DNA from: a virus
Strand: one strand, 5' to 3'
IMG/VR virus record: IMGVR_UViG_3300043436_001464
Location: 1 to 24,550 of that record
DNA length: 24,550 nt
The position numbers were made by a program, and so were the translations under genes. The notes below the pieces were generated by a model. That model was given only the letters and a program-made list of their open reading frames with translations. It was not told the origin of the DNA and did no database searches. Position 1 is the stretch's first letter. Each line of letters opens with the position of its first letter. This document shows positions 7,584 through 14,670 of the stretch, piece after piece.

Positions 7584-8375
7584 GTGGCAAATTTAAAAGT
7601 TAGTGAAGGAATAACTTTGGGAGACAATGCAAATCCATTCTTTATGCCAGGAGATATTGTTTCAATGTTTACTTCAACCATACCTGATGGATGGATATTA
7701 TGTGATGGATCTGAGTATTTACAAATATCCTATCCAGACTTATTTAACTCAGCATCAACATATTATAATGATGGAACAGAGACTCCTGGACACTTTAGAG
7801 TGCCAAATTTAAGTGGCAGTCTAGCAAATCCAGTTCAGCCAGTTGGGGTAGTTGGAAGCGACAACTCTGGAAATATTTCAGGTGGTGGATATTATAACCA
7901 CACCCATTCAATGACTTATACAGGAATTTCAGAAAGTACTAATGATTTAAATAGTCATTTTCATTATAATAGTCTTATTACTGGAGGAAATATACAAGAA
8001 AATTATACACATCTTCATTCTCAAGGTGGTGCTAGTGGTGGTCCAACAAATACCACTAATGCTTCTCAAATATTTAGAGGAAACCTTTCATCTACTTCAA
8101 CATTTGGTCATAGTCACAGTGTAACTGCTTGGACTATAGCTGGTATAAATGCACTTTCTGCTGTAGACGTTAATTCTACAGCAATTCTTCATAAACACAA
8201 TGGAAACAATAATTTAAACGACTCCTCCGCAACTGGAGGAGTTACTGGTAACACTAATTCAACTACAGACACATCTACCGCATCCCACTATCATACAGCT
8301 ACATATGTAGCAATTCTTAGCCAACCTTCTTCTCAATTGCCAACACTTTATGTAAAGTATATGATAAAGGTATAA
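7584..8375 (+). CDS. Tail collar domain protein 2 with six HxH motifs
   Basis: A 263-residue paralogue of its neighbours. The N-terminus MANLKVSEGITL is followed by a collar domain at about residues 33-80 (PDGWILCDGSEYLQISYPDLF...GHFRVPNLSGS). A Gly/Asn/Thr-rich shaft carries HxH at 106-108, 125-127, 143-145, 176-178, 203-205 and 235-237, and the end is TLYVKYMIKV. A GTG start is used with AGGTGGA at 7571-7577, two bases after the stop of the previous gene. The region between HxH motifs differs strongly from the neighbouring copies, while the ends and collar are kept, as expected for receptor-binding proteins under diversifying selection. A perfect 8-base-pair inverted repeat lies inside the gene at 8221-8242. 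Confidence 0.82.
   Translation: MANLKVSEGITLGDNANPFFMPGDIVSMFTSTIPDGWILCDGSEYLQISYPDLFNSASTYYNDGTETPGHFRVPNLSGSLANPVQPVGVVGSDNSGNISGGGYYNHTHSMTYTGISESTNDLNSHFHYNSLITGGNIQENYTHLHSQGGASGGPTNTTNASQIFRGNLSSTSTFGHSHSVTAWTIAGINALSAVDVNSTAILHKHNGNNNLNDSSATGGVTGNTNSTTDTSTASHYHTATYVAILSQPSSQLPTLYVKYMIKV
8221..8242. repeat. Perfect inverted repeat inside collar gene 2
   Basis: ACTCCTCC (8221-8228) and GGAGGAGT (8235-8242) are perfectly complementary around a six-base loop. The 3' arm contains a Shine-Dalgarno-like GGAGG, but no start codon follows at a useful distance. There is no T run, so it is not a terminator. The codons read through it as ordinary coding sequence. Confidence 0.6.
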
Positions 8376-8377
8376 GT

Positions 8378-9172
8378 ATGGACAATTTAAAAGTAAAAGA
8401 ATCAATAGAGTCTTCAACAGAGACTAACCTTTTTATTCCAGTCGGATCAATAATTGCTAAGGCTATTCCCTATACTAGCTTATCTTTATACGATAGTGAG
8501 TTAAAAATTCAAGAGTATGGATGGTCTCCTTGTGATGGAAGATCTATTAGTAGAACTAGTTTTTCTAATTTATGGAATGTTTTAAGAGATGGAACATCTT
8601 TTAGTCCATATGGAAATGGGGATGGCTCTACCACTTTTAATTTACCAGATTTAAGAACTCAAAGAAGGTTCATTCTTGGAAATGGATATGGAGAACTTAT
8701 AAATGCTACATCTACACATTCTCATTTGTCATCTTCACTAAATACTTCAAATTTTTTGTCAAACAACGTTCCTCAGCAGCATTTACATGAATATAATACA
8801 AACGGTGTTTCTGTTCAGGTAGACTCTCACCTACATACCGCTTCTTCTGGCGGAGCAACAGTGACTGGAAATTCAAATTCACAAAATTCCAGTCTTTCAA
8901 CTTCAGGAACCACTAGTTCTACTGGCGTAGGAAGTCATTCTCATGGTTTAGCTTCAAGACCAACTACTATTCCTACTGGAAATGCATCCTTTAACGTAAA
9001 TCCTCATAGCCATGGGGGTCATCAAGTAAAATTATTGCACAATGATAATGCATCCCATAATTCTCACATACATTCTTCAGCATCTGTTAATCCTACAGCA
9101 TTTCCAAATAGCACCAGCGTTTCATTGTCCGAACCATATTATGTAAATGTGTTATACTTTATAAAATTATAG
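8378..9172 (+). CDS. Tail collar domain protein 3 with six HxH motifs
   Basis: A 264-residue third member of the tandem family, starting MDNLKVKESIES. The collar domain spans about residues 22-104 and is longer than in its neighbours because of an insertion (YTSLSLYDSELKIQ) before YGWSPCDGRSISRTSFSNLW...STTFNLPDLRTQRRFILG, the most canonical collar of the three. HxH motifs are at 114-116, 135-137, 151-153, 187-189, 210-212 and 230-232. The C-terminal EPYYVNVLYFIKL is the standard closing strand. AAGG at 8367-8370 serves the ATG at 8378, two bases after the previous stop, so the three genes form one translational block. The role is a likely trimeric receptor-binding tip or short tail fibre, by analogy with T4 gp12/gp37. 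Confidence 0.84.
   Translation: MDNLKVKESIESSTETNLFIPVGSIIAKAIPYTSLSLYDSELKIQEYGWSPCDGRSISRTSFSNLWNVLRDGTSFSPYGNGDGSTTFNLPDLRTQRRFILGNGYGELINATSTHSHLSSSLNTSNFLSNNVPQQHLHEYNTNGVSVQVDSHLHTASSGGATVTGNSNSQNSSLSTSGTTSSTGVGSHSHGLASRPTTIPTGNASFNVNPHSHGGHQVKLLHNDNASHNSHIHSSASVNPTAFPNSTSVSLSEPYYVNVLYFIKL
9150..9158 (+). promoter_or_regulatory. Candidate extended -10 promoter in the end of collar gene 3
   Basis: TGTTATACT fits TG, one base, then a five-of-six -10 hexamer. It lies in the last codons of the collar gene and would start a transcript near 9165, ahead of the gene at 9191. No -35 element was identified. Confidence 0.35.
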
Positions 9173-9190
9173 TAGAAAGATTTATTCAAA

Positions 9191-9904
9191 ATGTTAAAGA
9201 AAATAATTAACTTTATTCCTTCAAGTAGCCATGAAGAAGGAATTTTTGATCCACCAGTTCTAACAAAAAAAATAATTCCAGAATGGTATGTTAAACAAAA
9301 TAAGTATACTGATGGAAGAAAAAGTCATAGCATTGAAAATGGCAACGTAAACCATACAATAAAAGGTTGTATGCCAGTATTTGATATTATGACTGCTGGA
9401 TATACAATAACCCTGCCAGCAGACGTGTTGTTTAGTAAAGAGGATGACGGTTCTGTAGCTACAGTTTGGAGTTCAAACTCTATATCTTTAATAGAAAGTC
9501 ATCCAATTGAGCAGTACAATGAGTTTAATACATCAAAAGAATTTTTTGAAATAGGATTTAAATTTATTAATCCTTGGATAATAAAAACTCCTCCAGGATA
9601 TTCTTGTCTTTTTATACATCCATCTTATAGAGATGACTTACCATTTCAAACTTTATCAGCAGTAGTTGATACTGACAAACACCCTATATCTGTAAACTTC
9701 CCATTTTTTATTAGAAAAGATTTTGAGGGTATTCTTCCTATGGGAACTCCAATTGTTCAAGTTATTCCATTTAAAAGAGATTCCTGGAAGCATGTTGTTG
9801 AAAAAAATACAAGAATTGATCTTGTTAAAATTTGGAAAAAGGCTGAAGGAAAAATGTCTAATAGATATAAAACATTTTTTAGATCAAATAAGGAATGGAG
9901 CTAG
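9191..9904 (+). CDS. Conserved phage protein of unknown function (possibly DUF6065)
   Basis: A 237-residue soluble protein, without signal peptide or membrane segment. Notable features are IPEWYVKQNKYTDG near residue 29, TIKGCMPVFDIMTAGYTI at 56-73, NPWIIKTPPGYSCLFIHP at 127-144, DLPFQTLSAVVDTD at 149-162, VNFPFFIRKDFEG at 168-180, and GTPIVQVIPFKRDSWK at 185-200. This pattern recurs in proteins of environmental phages; I think it corresponds to DUF6065, but that assignment is from memory. The Trp-, Pro- and Gly-rich motifs suggest a compact enzyme-like or capping beta fold, but no catalytic set is recognised. The ribosome site is weak (AGAAAGA, 10 bases upstream). It follows the fibre tips and is followed by a short gene that it may be coupled with. 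No function is assigned. Confidence 0.7.
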   Translation: MLKKIINFIPSSSHEEGIFDPPVLTKKIIPEWYVKQNKYTDGRKSHSIENGNVNHTIKGCMPVFDIMTAGYTITLPADVLFSKEDDGSVATVWSSNSISLIESHPIEQYNEFNTSKEFFEIGFKFINPWIIKTPPGYSCLFIHPSYRDDLPFQTLSAVVDTDKHPISVNFPFFIRKDFEGILPMGTPIVQVIPFKRDSWKHVVEKNTRIDLVKIWKKAEGKMSNRYKTFFRSNKEWS

Positions 9905-9906
9905 TT

Positions 9907-10188
9907 GTGGATATAGTTGAAACCAATTTTAAATATTTAGGCTTCTTTTTAAATCATCATATTTGGAAAGTAAAAGACCTTATTGAAGACGAAAATGCTT
10001 ATCTTTTTAGATCTGCTGAAGAAGAAGCCTTAAGAAAATCTGCTATTGAAAAGTTAGAAAAATTAGGGCTTTCAAAAGAAGAAATTGCTGTTTTAATCCC
10101 TCCATACATCCTATATGACTGTGAAGATTTTTCAACTAAAGGTCCAAACTTTCAATATCTTATAGACAATATAACCAACATGGTATAA
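9907..10188 (+). CDS. Small hypothetical phage protein, mainly helical
   Basis: A 93-residue protein if it starts at GTG 9907, which lies six bases after GGAG (9897-9900). An in-frame ATG at 9895 would add four residues and overlap the previous gene, but its AAGGA directly abuts the codon, so I prefer 9907. The middle (about residues 25-65) is charged and helical (EDENAYLFRSAEEEALRKSAIEKLEKLGLSKEEI). It is followed by VLIPPYILYDCEDFSTKGPNFQYLIDNI. I do not recognise the family. Its position immediately after the 9191 gene suggests a joint role. The last codons contain the TGGTATAAT promoter of cassette B, and the TAA stop is part of that element. Confidence 0.65.
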   Translation: MDIVETNFKYLGFFLNHHIWKVKDLIEDENAYLFRSAEEEALRKSAIEKLEKLGLSKEEIAVLIPPYILYDCEDFSTKGPNFQYLIDNITNMV

Positions 10189-10189
10189 T
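10181..10189 (+). promoter_or_regulatory. Extended -10 promoter of fibre cassette B
   Basis: TGGTATAAT is identical to the element at 396-404 upstream of cassette A. It overlaps the stop codon of the preceding gene, and a transcript would begin near 10196, just before or at the ribosome site AAGGTG (10195-10200). The start of the following gene is at 10208. Confidence 0.6.
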
Positions 10190-10207
10190 AATTTAAGGTG
10201 ATTAATA

Positions 10208-10567
10208 ATGGCATTTCCAGGTACATATAATTTTAACTATTACAATGGAGACTCTTTTGAGTTCTTTGTTTATCCAAAAACTTCTAATGGTCAAACTTTT
10301 GACTTAGAATCTTACTCTGCAAAATTTACAATTGCTACCGCCAGAGGTTCTGAAGAGGCTATAGTTCTATCATCAACTGCAAGCACACAGGTGTTGGCAA
10401 CAATTGAAGATGATAATCACGTTGTTTGTGAAATATTACCTGCAGGTGGAGCAACTTTGCAAAGTTCATCTTATGTTTATGACGTTCAAATACAAAACGC
10501 AGGTACTGGAAAAGTTTATACTTTATTAACTGGAACAATATCTGTTACTCAGGATATAGCAGGGTAA
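10208..10567 (+). CDS. Ig-like beta-sandwich tail/baseplate protein, cassette B
   Basis: A 119-residue all-beta protein, paralogous in size, strand pattern and ending to the gene at 437: YVYDVQIQNAGTGKVYTLLTGTISVTQDIAG here against HVYDLEIISPSNIVDRLIEGTFNVTPEVTR there. Both have an early aromatic, polar strand (here YNFNYYNGDSFEF) and a long central strand set. The likely role is a baseplate or tail-surface adaptor with an Ig-like (BppU N-terminal type) fold. This is inferred from the pattern. The start is supported by AAGGTG seven bases upstream. It is the first gene of a cassette that reproduces the order of cassette A. Confidence 0.72.
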   Translation: MAFPGTYNFNYYNGDSFEFFVYPKTSNGQTFDLESYSAKFTIATARGSEEAIVLSSTASTQVLATIEDDNHVVCEILPAGGATLQSSSYVYDVQIQNAGTGKVYTLLTGTISVTQDIAG

Positions 10568-10569
10568 AA

Positions 10570-11157
10570 ATGGCTTTAACAACAGTCGTATCAAATGAAG
10601 ATTTAGTGGTTTTAGGACCACCCTCTTCTGTTGAAGTTTCTGTTGACATTGGTCCAAAGGGTGAACGTGGTGCTAGTTTTTATACTGGCTTTGGAGATCC
10701 TAATGCTAACTCTTTATTCTATAGCACTTCAGATATTCCAAAAGTTGGAGATCTTTATTTAAGAAGAGATCTTGGTGCAAACTATGGTGTTATTTATAGA
10801 TTAGTTACAGTTACTGGCGGTACTTCTTGGCAATCAGTTTTAAAATTTCAGCCAATAACTTATAACCTATCTGATAGACCATCTTTTAATTCTGGAGTTG
10901 CATCTGTAACTTTTCCTTTAGAAGATTTTTATTTTAATGCTCCAATAGATTTAGATGTTGAAAATATTATAATTCAGGCTACAGTAGAATTAGATAATCC
11001 TGTAATGCTTTCAATATCAAATAAAGAAATTAAGACTGTTTCTTCAGTAAAAAGCTTGGTAACAGAAATAACTGCTGCACAACTCAGCTCTGGCTCTATT
11101 TCAATGCTAAGTGGATCTATAGCAATAGTAAATCTAGGATATTCATTAGGAGTTTAA
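10570..11157 (+). CDS. Tail fibre linker protein with GPKGERG motif, cassette B
   Basis: A 195-residue protein. The N-terminal segment VVSNEDLVVLGPPSSVEVSVDIGPKGERGASFYTG carries a short collagen-like Gly-x-y motif (about residues 28-35) in the same place as SGPQGGRGTG in the gene at 781. Then comes a GDLYLRRDLGANYGVIYRL...TSWQSVLKF motif (about 56-92), the counterpart of GDFFLN...GWGTPTD. The C-terminal 100 residues are strand-rich (VASVTFPLEDFYFNAPIDL, VENIIIQATVEL) and differ from the cassette A copy, so the C-terminal domain has probably been exchanged. AGGG lies five bases before the ATG. The gap to the next start is one base, so translation is probably coupled. Confidence 0.72.
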   Translation: MALTTVVSNEDLVVLGPPSSVEVSVDIGPKGERGASFYTGFGDPNANSLFYSTSDIPKVGDLYLRRDLGANYGVIYRLVTVTGGTSWQSVLKFQPITYNLSDRPSFNSGVASVTFPLEDFYFNAPIDLDVENIIIQATVELDNPVMLSISNKEIKTVSSVKSLVTEITAAQLSSGSISMLSGSIAIVNLGYSLGV

Positions 11158-11158
11158 A

Positions 11159-11845
11159 ATGGCAGAAGATATTAGTTTAAGTAAAAACAATGGTGTCCCA
11201 TGGGCAATTGATTTTGATACAAAAATTCCATCACTTGGAGAAGATGCAAATATTCAAGATGCATTAAAAATATTTTACTTTGGCAATGCTGATAAAAATC
11301 AAGTTTTTGGAAATAAAAGCATCTATCAACATTTTTTAACAATTGAATCAATTACAGATTCTTTAAGTACTGATATTTTTAATCATGACGATACCGATAC
11401 TGATACACATGGTATTGGGGCAGATAATAGCGTAGTTGGAACTGGAACTACACAAACTCTAACAAATAAAAGATTAGATTCTCCAAAAATAAATGAAAAT
11501 GTTATTCTTACTGCTACAGCTACAGAATTAAATATCCTAGATGGTGCAACACTTTCTGTTGCAGAGTTAAACAAGCTTGATGGAGTAAATTCTAGCACTG
11601 CTGATTTAAATGTCTTGTTTGGAGTTTCAGCCAGCATCTCTTCAACACAACTAAACTATTTGTCTAGTGCTAGTGCAAATATTCAAACACAACTTAATAC
11701 AAAGTCTCCACTAGCATCTCCAACTTTTACAGGGTCTGTAAATTTGCCAGACGATACAAGTTTTGGTGGAAAAAGATTATTTATACAGGCAACACAGCCT
11801 TTATCTGCTGACAATGGAGATGTCTGGATTAAGATAGGTAGCTAA
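11159..11845 (+). CDS. Phage tail fibre protein with ELNxLDG repeats, cassette B
   Basis: A 228-residue protein. The N-terminal 60 residues (NNGVPWAIDFDTKIPSLGEDANIQDALKIFYFG) form a probable attachment domain. Next comes DTDTHGIGADNSVVGTGTTQTLTNKRLDSPKINENV, a common fibre signature (TQTLTNKxLxSP). Residues about 119-165 contain four related units, ATELNILDGATLS, VAELNKLDGVNSS, TADLNVLFGVSAS and STQLNYLSSASAN, the repeat typical of phage fibres. The end includes LNTKSPLASPTFTGSVNLP, another standard fibre motif, and GDVWIKIG. It is shorter than the cassette A fibre. AGGAG (11148-11152) lies six bases before the ATG. It is likely a trimeric fibre shaft or adaptor. Confidence 0.8.
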   Translation: MAEDISLSKNNGVPWAIDFDTKIPSLGEDANIQDALKIFYFGNADKNQVFGNKSIYQHFLTIESITDSLSTDIFNHDDTDTDTHGIGADNSVVGTGTTQTLTNKRLDSPKINENVILTATATELNILDGATLSVAELNKLDGVNSSTADLNVLFGVSASISSTQLNYLSSASANIQTQLNTKSPLASPTFTGSVNLPDDTSFGGKRLFIQATQPLSADNGDVWIKIGS

Positions 11846-11846
11846 A

Positions 11847-13244
11847 ATGCCAACATTTAATATTGGTGATGATAGTGGTGGATATTATAATTGGCGTGGA
11901 CTAAACGTTGATCCAAACGTTGTAGGATCTTCGGTTGTAACTGGAAACTGGCTGGTATCAAGTTTTAGTATACAGATGGCAACTAACACATCTGGTGGAA
12001 CAGCTAAGGGAACTATTTGGAATTCTGCTGGCACTGCAATATGGAGATCTGGGGCAACTGCAAACACTCCAACAGACTCAAGTCCACCATTTACATCAAA
12101 AACATTTTCTCCAAACATATATCTCCCTGCTGGAACTTACTATTTTGGTTTTTCAAAACCAGAAGCTTCTAGTATTTATTGGGACTGTGTAAATGGAAAT
12201 AATACTAGTAGAGTTGGAAATGCTGTTGATGGAGACTTGACTACTGGTGGAACTGGAACTATCTATCGTAGACTTTGTGGAAAAATAAGTTATACAGATG
12301 TCTATGTCCCAACAATGTCATCTTGTACTGCAACTGCAAATATTGGTTCCATATCAGTTTCATGGGCAGCATCTTCTGACGGAGGCATGGGAATAACCTC
12401 TTATTCAGTTTATAGAAATAACGACCCTAATCAACTAGTTTATAGTGGAACTAATACATCTTTAACTGATAGTGTTGGCAATGGTGTTGGAGCATATTAT
12501 GTGGTCTATGCTTTTAATGCAGTTGGAACATCTAATGCAGCAGTTTCTTCAACAGCCACAACTCCAAGTGTCCCAACTATGTCATCTTGTACTGCAACTG
12601 CAAACGTAGGATCTATATCCGTATCTTGGGCAGCCTCTTCCAATGGTGGTAATGCAATTGACTATTATCATGTTTATAGAAATGGAGGATACCTTGGTCA
12701 ATATACAGGAACATCTTTAACAGATAATGTTGGAAATGGTTTTACAGCTTATTATCAAGTGTATGCTCATAATGGTGTAGGATGGTCTGGTGCTGCAACT
12801 TCATCAACAGTTGCAACTCCAGTCCTTGCAGGTTCCCCAGCAACTTTAGTTGCAGTACCAGATGTAACAGAAATAGTTTTAACATGGACAGCCCCTACTA
12901 CGGGTATTCCAACATCTTATAAACTAGAATTTTCTACAGATAACACAAACTGGACTCAAATATACAATGCTCTTTCTCCTTTAACTTACACACATACTGA
13001 ACGCATTCCAGCAACTTTATATTATTATAGAGTTTCTGCAATATCTGCTCCTGGTCAAAGTCCATTTAACAATGCTCAAGCTGAAACTATTGGGGGATAT
13101 GTAAGATACTTTGATAGTTTAGGATTTGTTGATTATGTTTTACCAGAATATTATAGTTCTTCTGCAAGTGCCTGGAAAAAAGCATCTGCCTTTTCATACG
13201 AAGATGGTATTTGGGTTCCTGGAGACTACCCTCCAGCAACTTGA
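11847..13244 (+). CDS. Virion surface protein with three fibronectin type III domains
   Basis: A 465-residue protein. Residues 1-152 form an N-terminal beta domain (GGYYNWRGLNVDPN, WLVSSFSIQMATNTSGGTAKGTIW, LPAGTYYFGFS) resembling jelly-roll carbohydrate-binding modules. Three fibronectin type III domains follow: about 154-240, 242-325 and 327-416. They are marked by W in VSWAASS or LTWTAP, and by YSVYR, YHVYR and YKLEF strands. The first two are near-copies, both starting VPTMSSCTATAN. The C-terminal 49 residues end WKKASAFSYEDGIWVPGDYPPAT, a fibre-end motif. Such domains on phage surfaces are commonly linked to weak carbohydrate binding. It follows cassette B by one base and ends at a promoter, so it probably closes this transcription unit. 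Confidence 0.82.
   Translation: MPTFNIGDDSGGYYNWRGLNVDPNVVGSSVVTGNWLVSSFSIQMATNTSGGTAKGTIWNSAGTAIWRSGATANTPTDSSPPFTSKTFSPNIYLPAGTYYFGFSKPEASSIYWDCVNGNNTSRVGNAVDGDLTTGGTGTIYRRLCGKISYTDVYVPTMSSCTATANIGSISVSWAASSDGGMGITSYSVYRNNDPNQLVYSGTNTSLTDSVGNGVGAYYVVYAFNAVGTSNAAVSSTATTPSVPTMSSCTATANVGSISVSWAASSNGGNAIDYYHVYRNGGYLGQYTGTSLTDNVGNGFTAYYQVYAHNGVGWSGAATSSTVATPVLAGSPATLVAVPDVTEIVLTWTAPTTGIPTSYKLEFSTDNTNWTQIYNALSPLTYTHTERIPATLYYYRVSAISAPGQSPFNNAQAETIGGYVRYFDSLGFVDYVLPEYYSSSASAWKKASAFSYEDGIWVPGDYPPAT
12306..12825 (+). repeat. Tandem duplicated fibronectin type III units
   Basis: The DNA starting at 12306 and at 12570 (period 264 bases, 88 residues) is almost identical over the first 35 or so bases and similar afterwards. 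This indicates a domain duplication more recent than the one that produced the third, diverged domain at about 12825-13095. Confidence 0.8.
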
Positions 13245-13269
13245 TAATTTTACATACTTAATGTATAAT
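13241..13269 (+). promoter_or_regulatory. Sigma70-like promoter for the holin-like gene
   Basis: TTGATA (13241-13246) and TATAAT (13264-13269) are separated by the optimal 17 bases. This is the best complete -35/-10 pair in the window. The -35 overlaps the stop codon of the preceding gene. The expected start is near 13276, giving a leader with AGGAGA at 13289-13294. Confidence 0.7.
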
Positions 13270-13300
13270 CTATTTAAGTACTATAGACAGGAGAAATAAA

Positions 13301-13564
13301 ATGGTACTAAAACTAACAAAGTCACAAAAAGAAATGTTGCAATCCTATGGTCGCTCATTTCTAGGTGCAGCACTTGCACTATATATGGCAGGTAATACAG
13401 ATGCATACACATATGTCTATGCTTTTGTAGCAGCATTTGCTCCAGTTGCAATTCGTTTCTTTAATAAGAATGACATCGCATTTGGAAAAATTTCAGGAAG
13501 TTCAACTTCTGAAGAGGTTGCAACAGAAGCTGTAAAAGCAATTAAAAAAGTTACAAAGAAGTAA
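13301..13564 (+). CDS. Small two-helix membrane protein, holin candidate
   Basis: An 87-residue protein. Residues about 15-31 (YGRSFLGAALALYMAG) and 36-53 (YTYVYAFVAAFAPVAIRFF) form two hydrophobic segments joined by a short polar turn (NTDA). The basic N-terminus (KLTKSQK) and the C-terminal charged tail ending in KKVTKK fit a small holin of the r1t-like type. I recognise the pattern (SYGRSFLGAALALYMAGNTD...NKNDIAFG) from unannotated phage proteins next to structural genes, so a different membrane role is possible. AGGAGA lies six bases before the ATG, behind a strong promoter at 13241. No endolysin is visible next to it in this window, which weakens the holin call. Confidence 0.7.
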   Translation: MVLKLTKSQKEMLQSYGRSFLGAALALYMAGNTDAYTYVYAFVAAFAPVAIRFFNKNDIAFGKISGSSTSEEVATEAVKAIKKVTKK

Positions 13565-13574
13565 ATAACTTAGT

Positions 13575-14663
13575 ATGTCTAAACCAACAGTATCATTTTT
13601 AACTTATGATTGGACCTTTGGAGTCAAGCCACTACAGCCTAACGGTTGTGGATGGTATAGATGCTATCTTCCAATGAAAGAGTTATCCAATCATGGATGG
13701 GAAGCAGGTATAGGAATTCCAGGATTTAATCCAGAACATGGATTTGGAATTTTAATACCTGATGAAAAAGCTATCCATGGTTGGGATATTGTTGTTTTAA
13801 AACTTATTATGTTAGAAAGATGTGTTGATCAAGTAAGACAGGCAAGAGAATTTGGTCAAAAGATAGTTGTTGATATTGATGATTTTATGGAAGGTTTAGA
13901 AGAAACTAATCTTGCATATAAAACTACATCTGCAGAATCTAATCCAAATAATAATCGTGATCATTATATAAAAATTATTGCACAAGCAGATGCTTTAATT
14001 GTGTCTACACCATTTTTAAAAGACTACTATGAAAAAACATATCCAGGAAAGCCAGTGTTTGTGGTTAGAAATGGAATTGATATTCACAGATGGAAAATGA
14101 GAAATGATCATAGAAGATACCTTCCACATTTTGGTTGGGTTGGTGCTACACCATGGAGAAGTGGAGATCTTGAAACACTTCAGCCATTCTTTGGTGAATT
14201 TATCAAACAAAAACATTTAAAATTTCATCATGCTGGAAATGTAATTAATGCTCCAAGAGCATCTGATCAACTTGGTATTGACAGAAAACTTTCCACATTC
14301 GAACCAATGAAAACAATGTTGGGTGTTCCAGAACTATATAGAAAAATTGATATTGGAATTGTTCCTTTAAGAGACGTTCCATTTAATCATGCAAAATCTT
14401 ATTTAAAGGGACTTGAGTACGCAGCATCTGGCGTTCCTTTTATTGCACAAGCATTGCCAGAATATCAGTTACTTGCTGATAGCGGAGTTGGAAGAGTTGC
14501 AACTACTGCAGATGAATGGCTAGGACACATGGAAGAATTGTTAGATCCAAATGTTAGAAAACTTGAAAGAGAAAAGAATTTTGAATTAGTTAGAGATAAC
14601 TTTTCTATGGATCAGCGTGGACATGATTGGGCAGAAGTCTTAAAACAAATTTATGATATATAA
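13575..14663 (+). CDS. GT-B fold glycosyltransferase (GT4-like)
   Basis: A 362-residue enzyme. The N-terminal Rossmann-like half contains NGCGWYRCYLPMKEL (residues 23-37), IVVDIDDFMEGL (97-108) and a donor-side boundary NGID at 166-169. The C-terminal half has HFGWVGATPWRSGDLETL (185-202), the strand DIGIVPL (259-265), and KSYLKGLEYAASGVPFIA (274-291), the family's conserved nucleotide-sugar-binding region with its Glu. Length and domain order fit retaining GT-B enzymes. The likely role is transfer of a sugar to phage DNA, to a virion protein or to a host surface polymer; the substrate cannot be told. There is no strong ribosome site before ATG 13575, so expression may depend on the upstream holin-like gene, 10 bases away. 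Its TAA stop overlaps the TATAAT element ahead of the next gene. Confidence 0.85.
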   Translation: MSKPTVSFLTYDWTFGVKPLQPNGCGWYRCYLPMKELSNHGWEAGIGIPGFNPEHGFGILIPDEKAIHGWDIVVLKLIMLERCVDQVRQAREFGQKIVVDIDDFMEGLEETNLAYKTTSAESNPNNNRDHYIKIIAQADALIVSTPFLKDYYEKTYPGKPVFVVRNGIDIHRWKMRNDHRRYLPHFGWVGATPWRSGDLETLQPFFGEFIKQKHLKFHHAGNVINAPRASDQLGIDRKLSTFEPMKTMLGVPELYRKIDIGIVPLRDVPFNHAKSYLKGLEYAASGVPFIAQALPEYQLLADSGVGRVATTADEWLGHMEELLDPNVRKLEREKNFELVRDNFSMDQRGHDWAEVLKQIYDI

Positions 14664-14664
14664 T
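14659..14664 (+). promoter_or_regulatory. TATAAT placed for a leaderless transcript of the 14671 gene
   Basis: TATAAT ends at 14664, six bases before the ATG at 14671, so the expected transcription start is the A of the start codon. There is no Shine-Dalgarno sequence before that ATG. The same geometry occurs at 21113-21125. Confidence 0.4.
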
Positions 14665-14670
14665 AGTCTT

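Noticed and set aside
7563-7584. TATAAT at 7563-7568 as a promoter for collar gene 2
   Set aside because: No TG extension and no -35, and it encodes the normal C-terminal strand of collar gene 1; the three genes look translationally linked.
6787-13244. Diversity-generating retroelement driving the variable fibre tips
   Set aside because: No reverse transcriptase, no accessory gene, and no template/variable repeat pair with adenine-directed differences was seen in the window.
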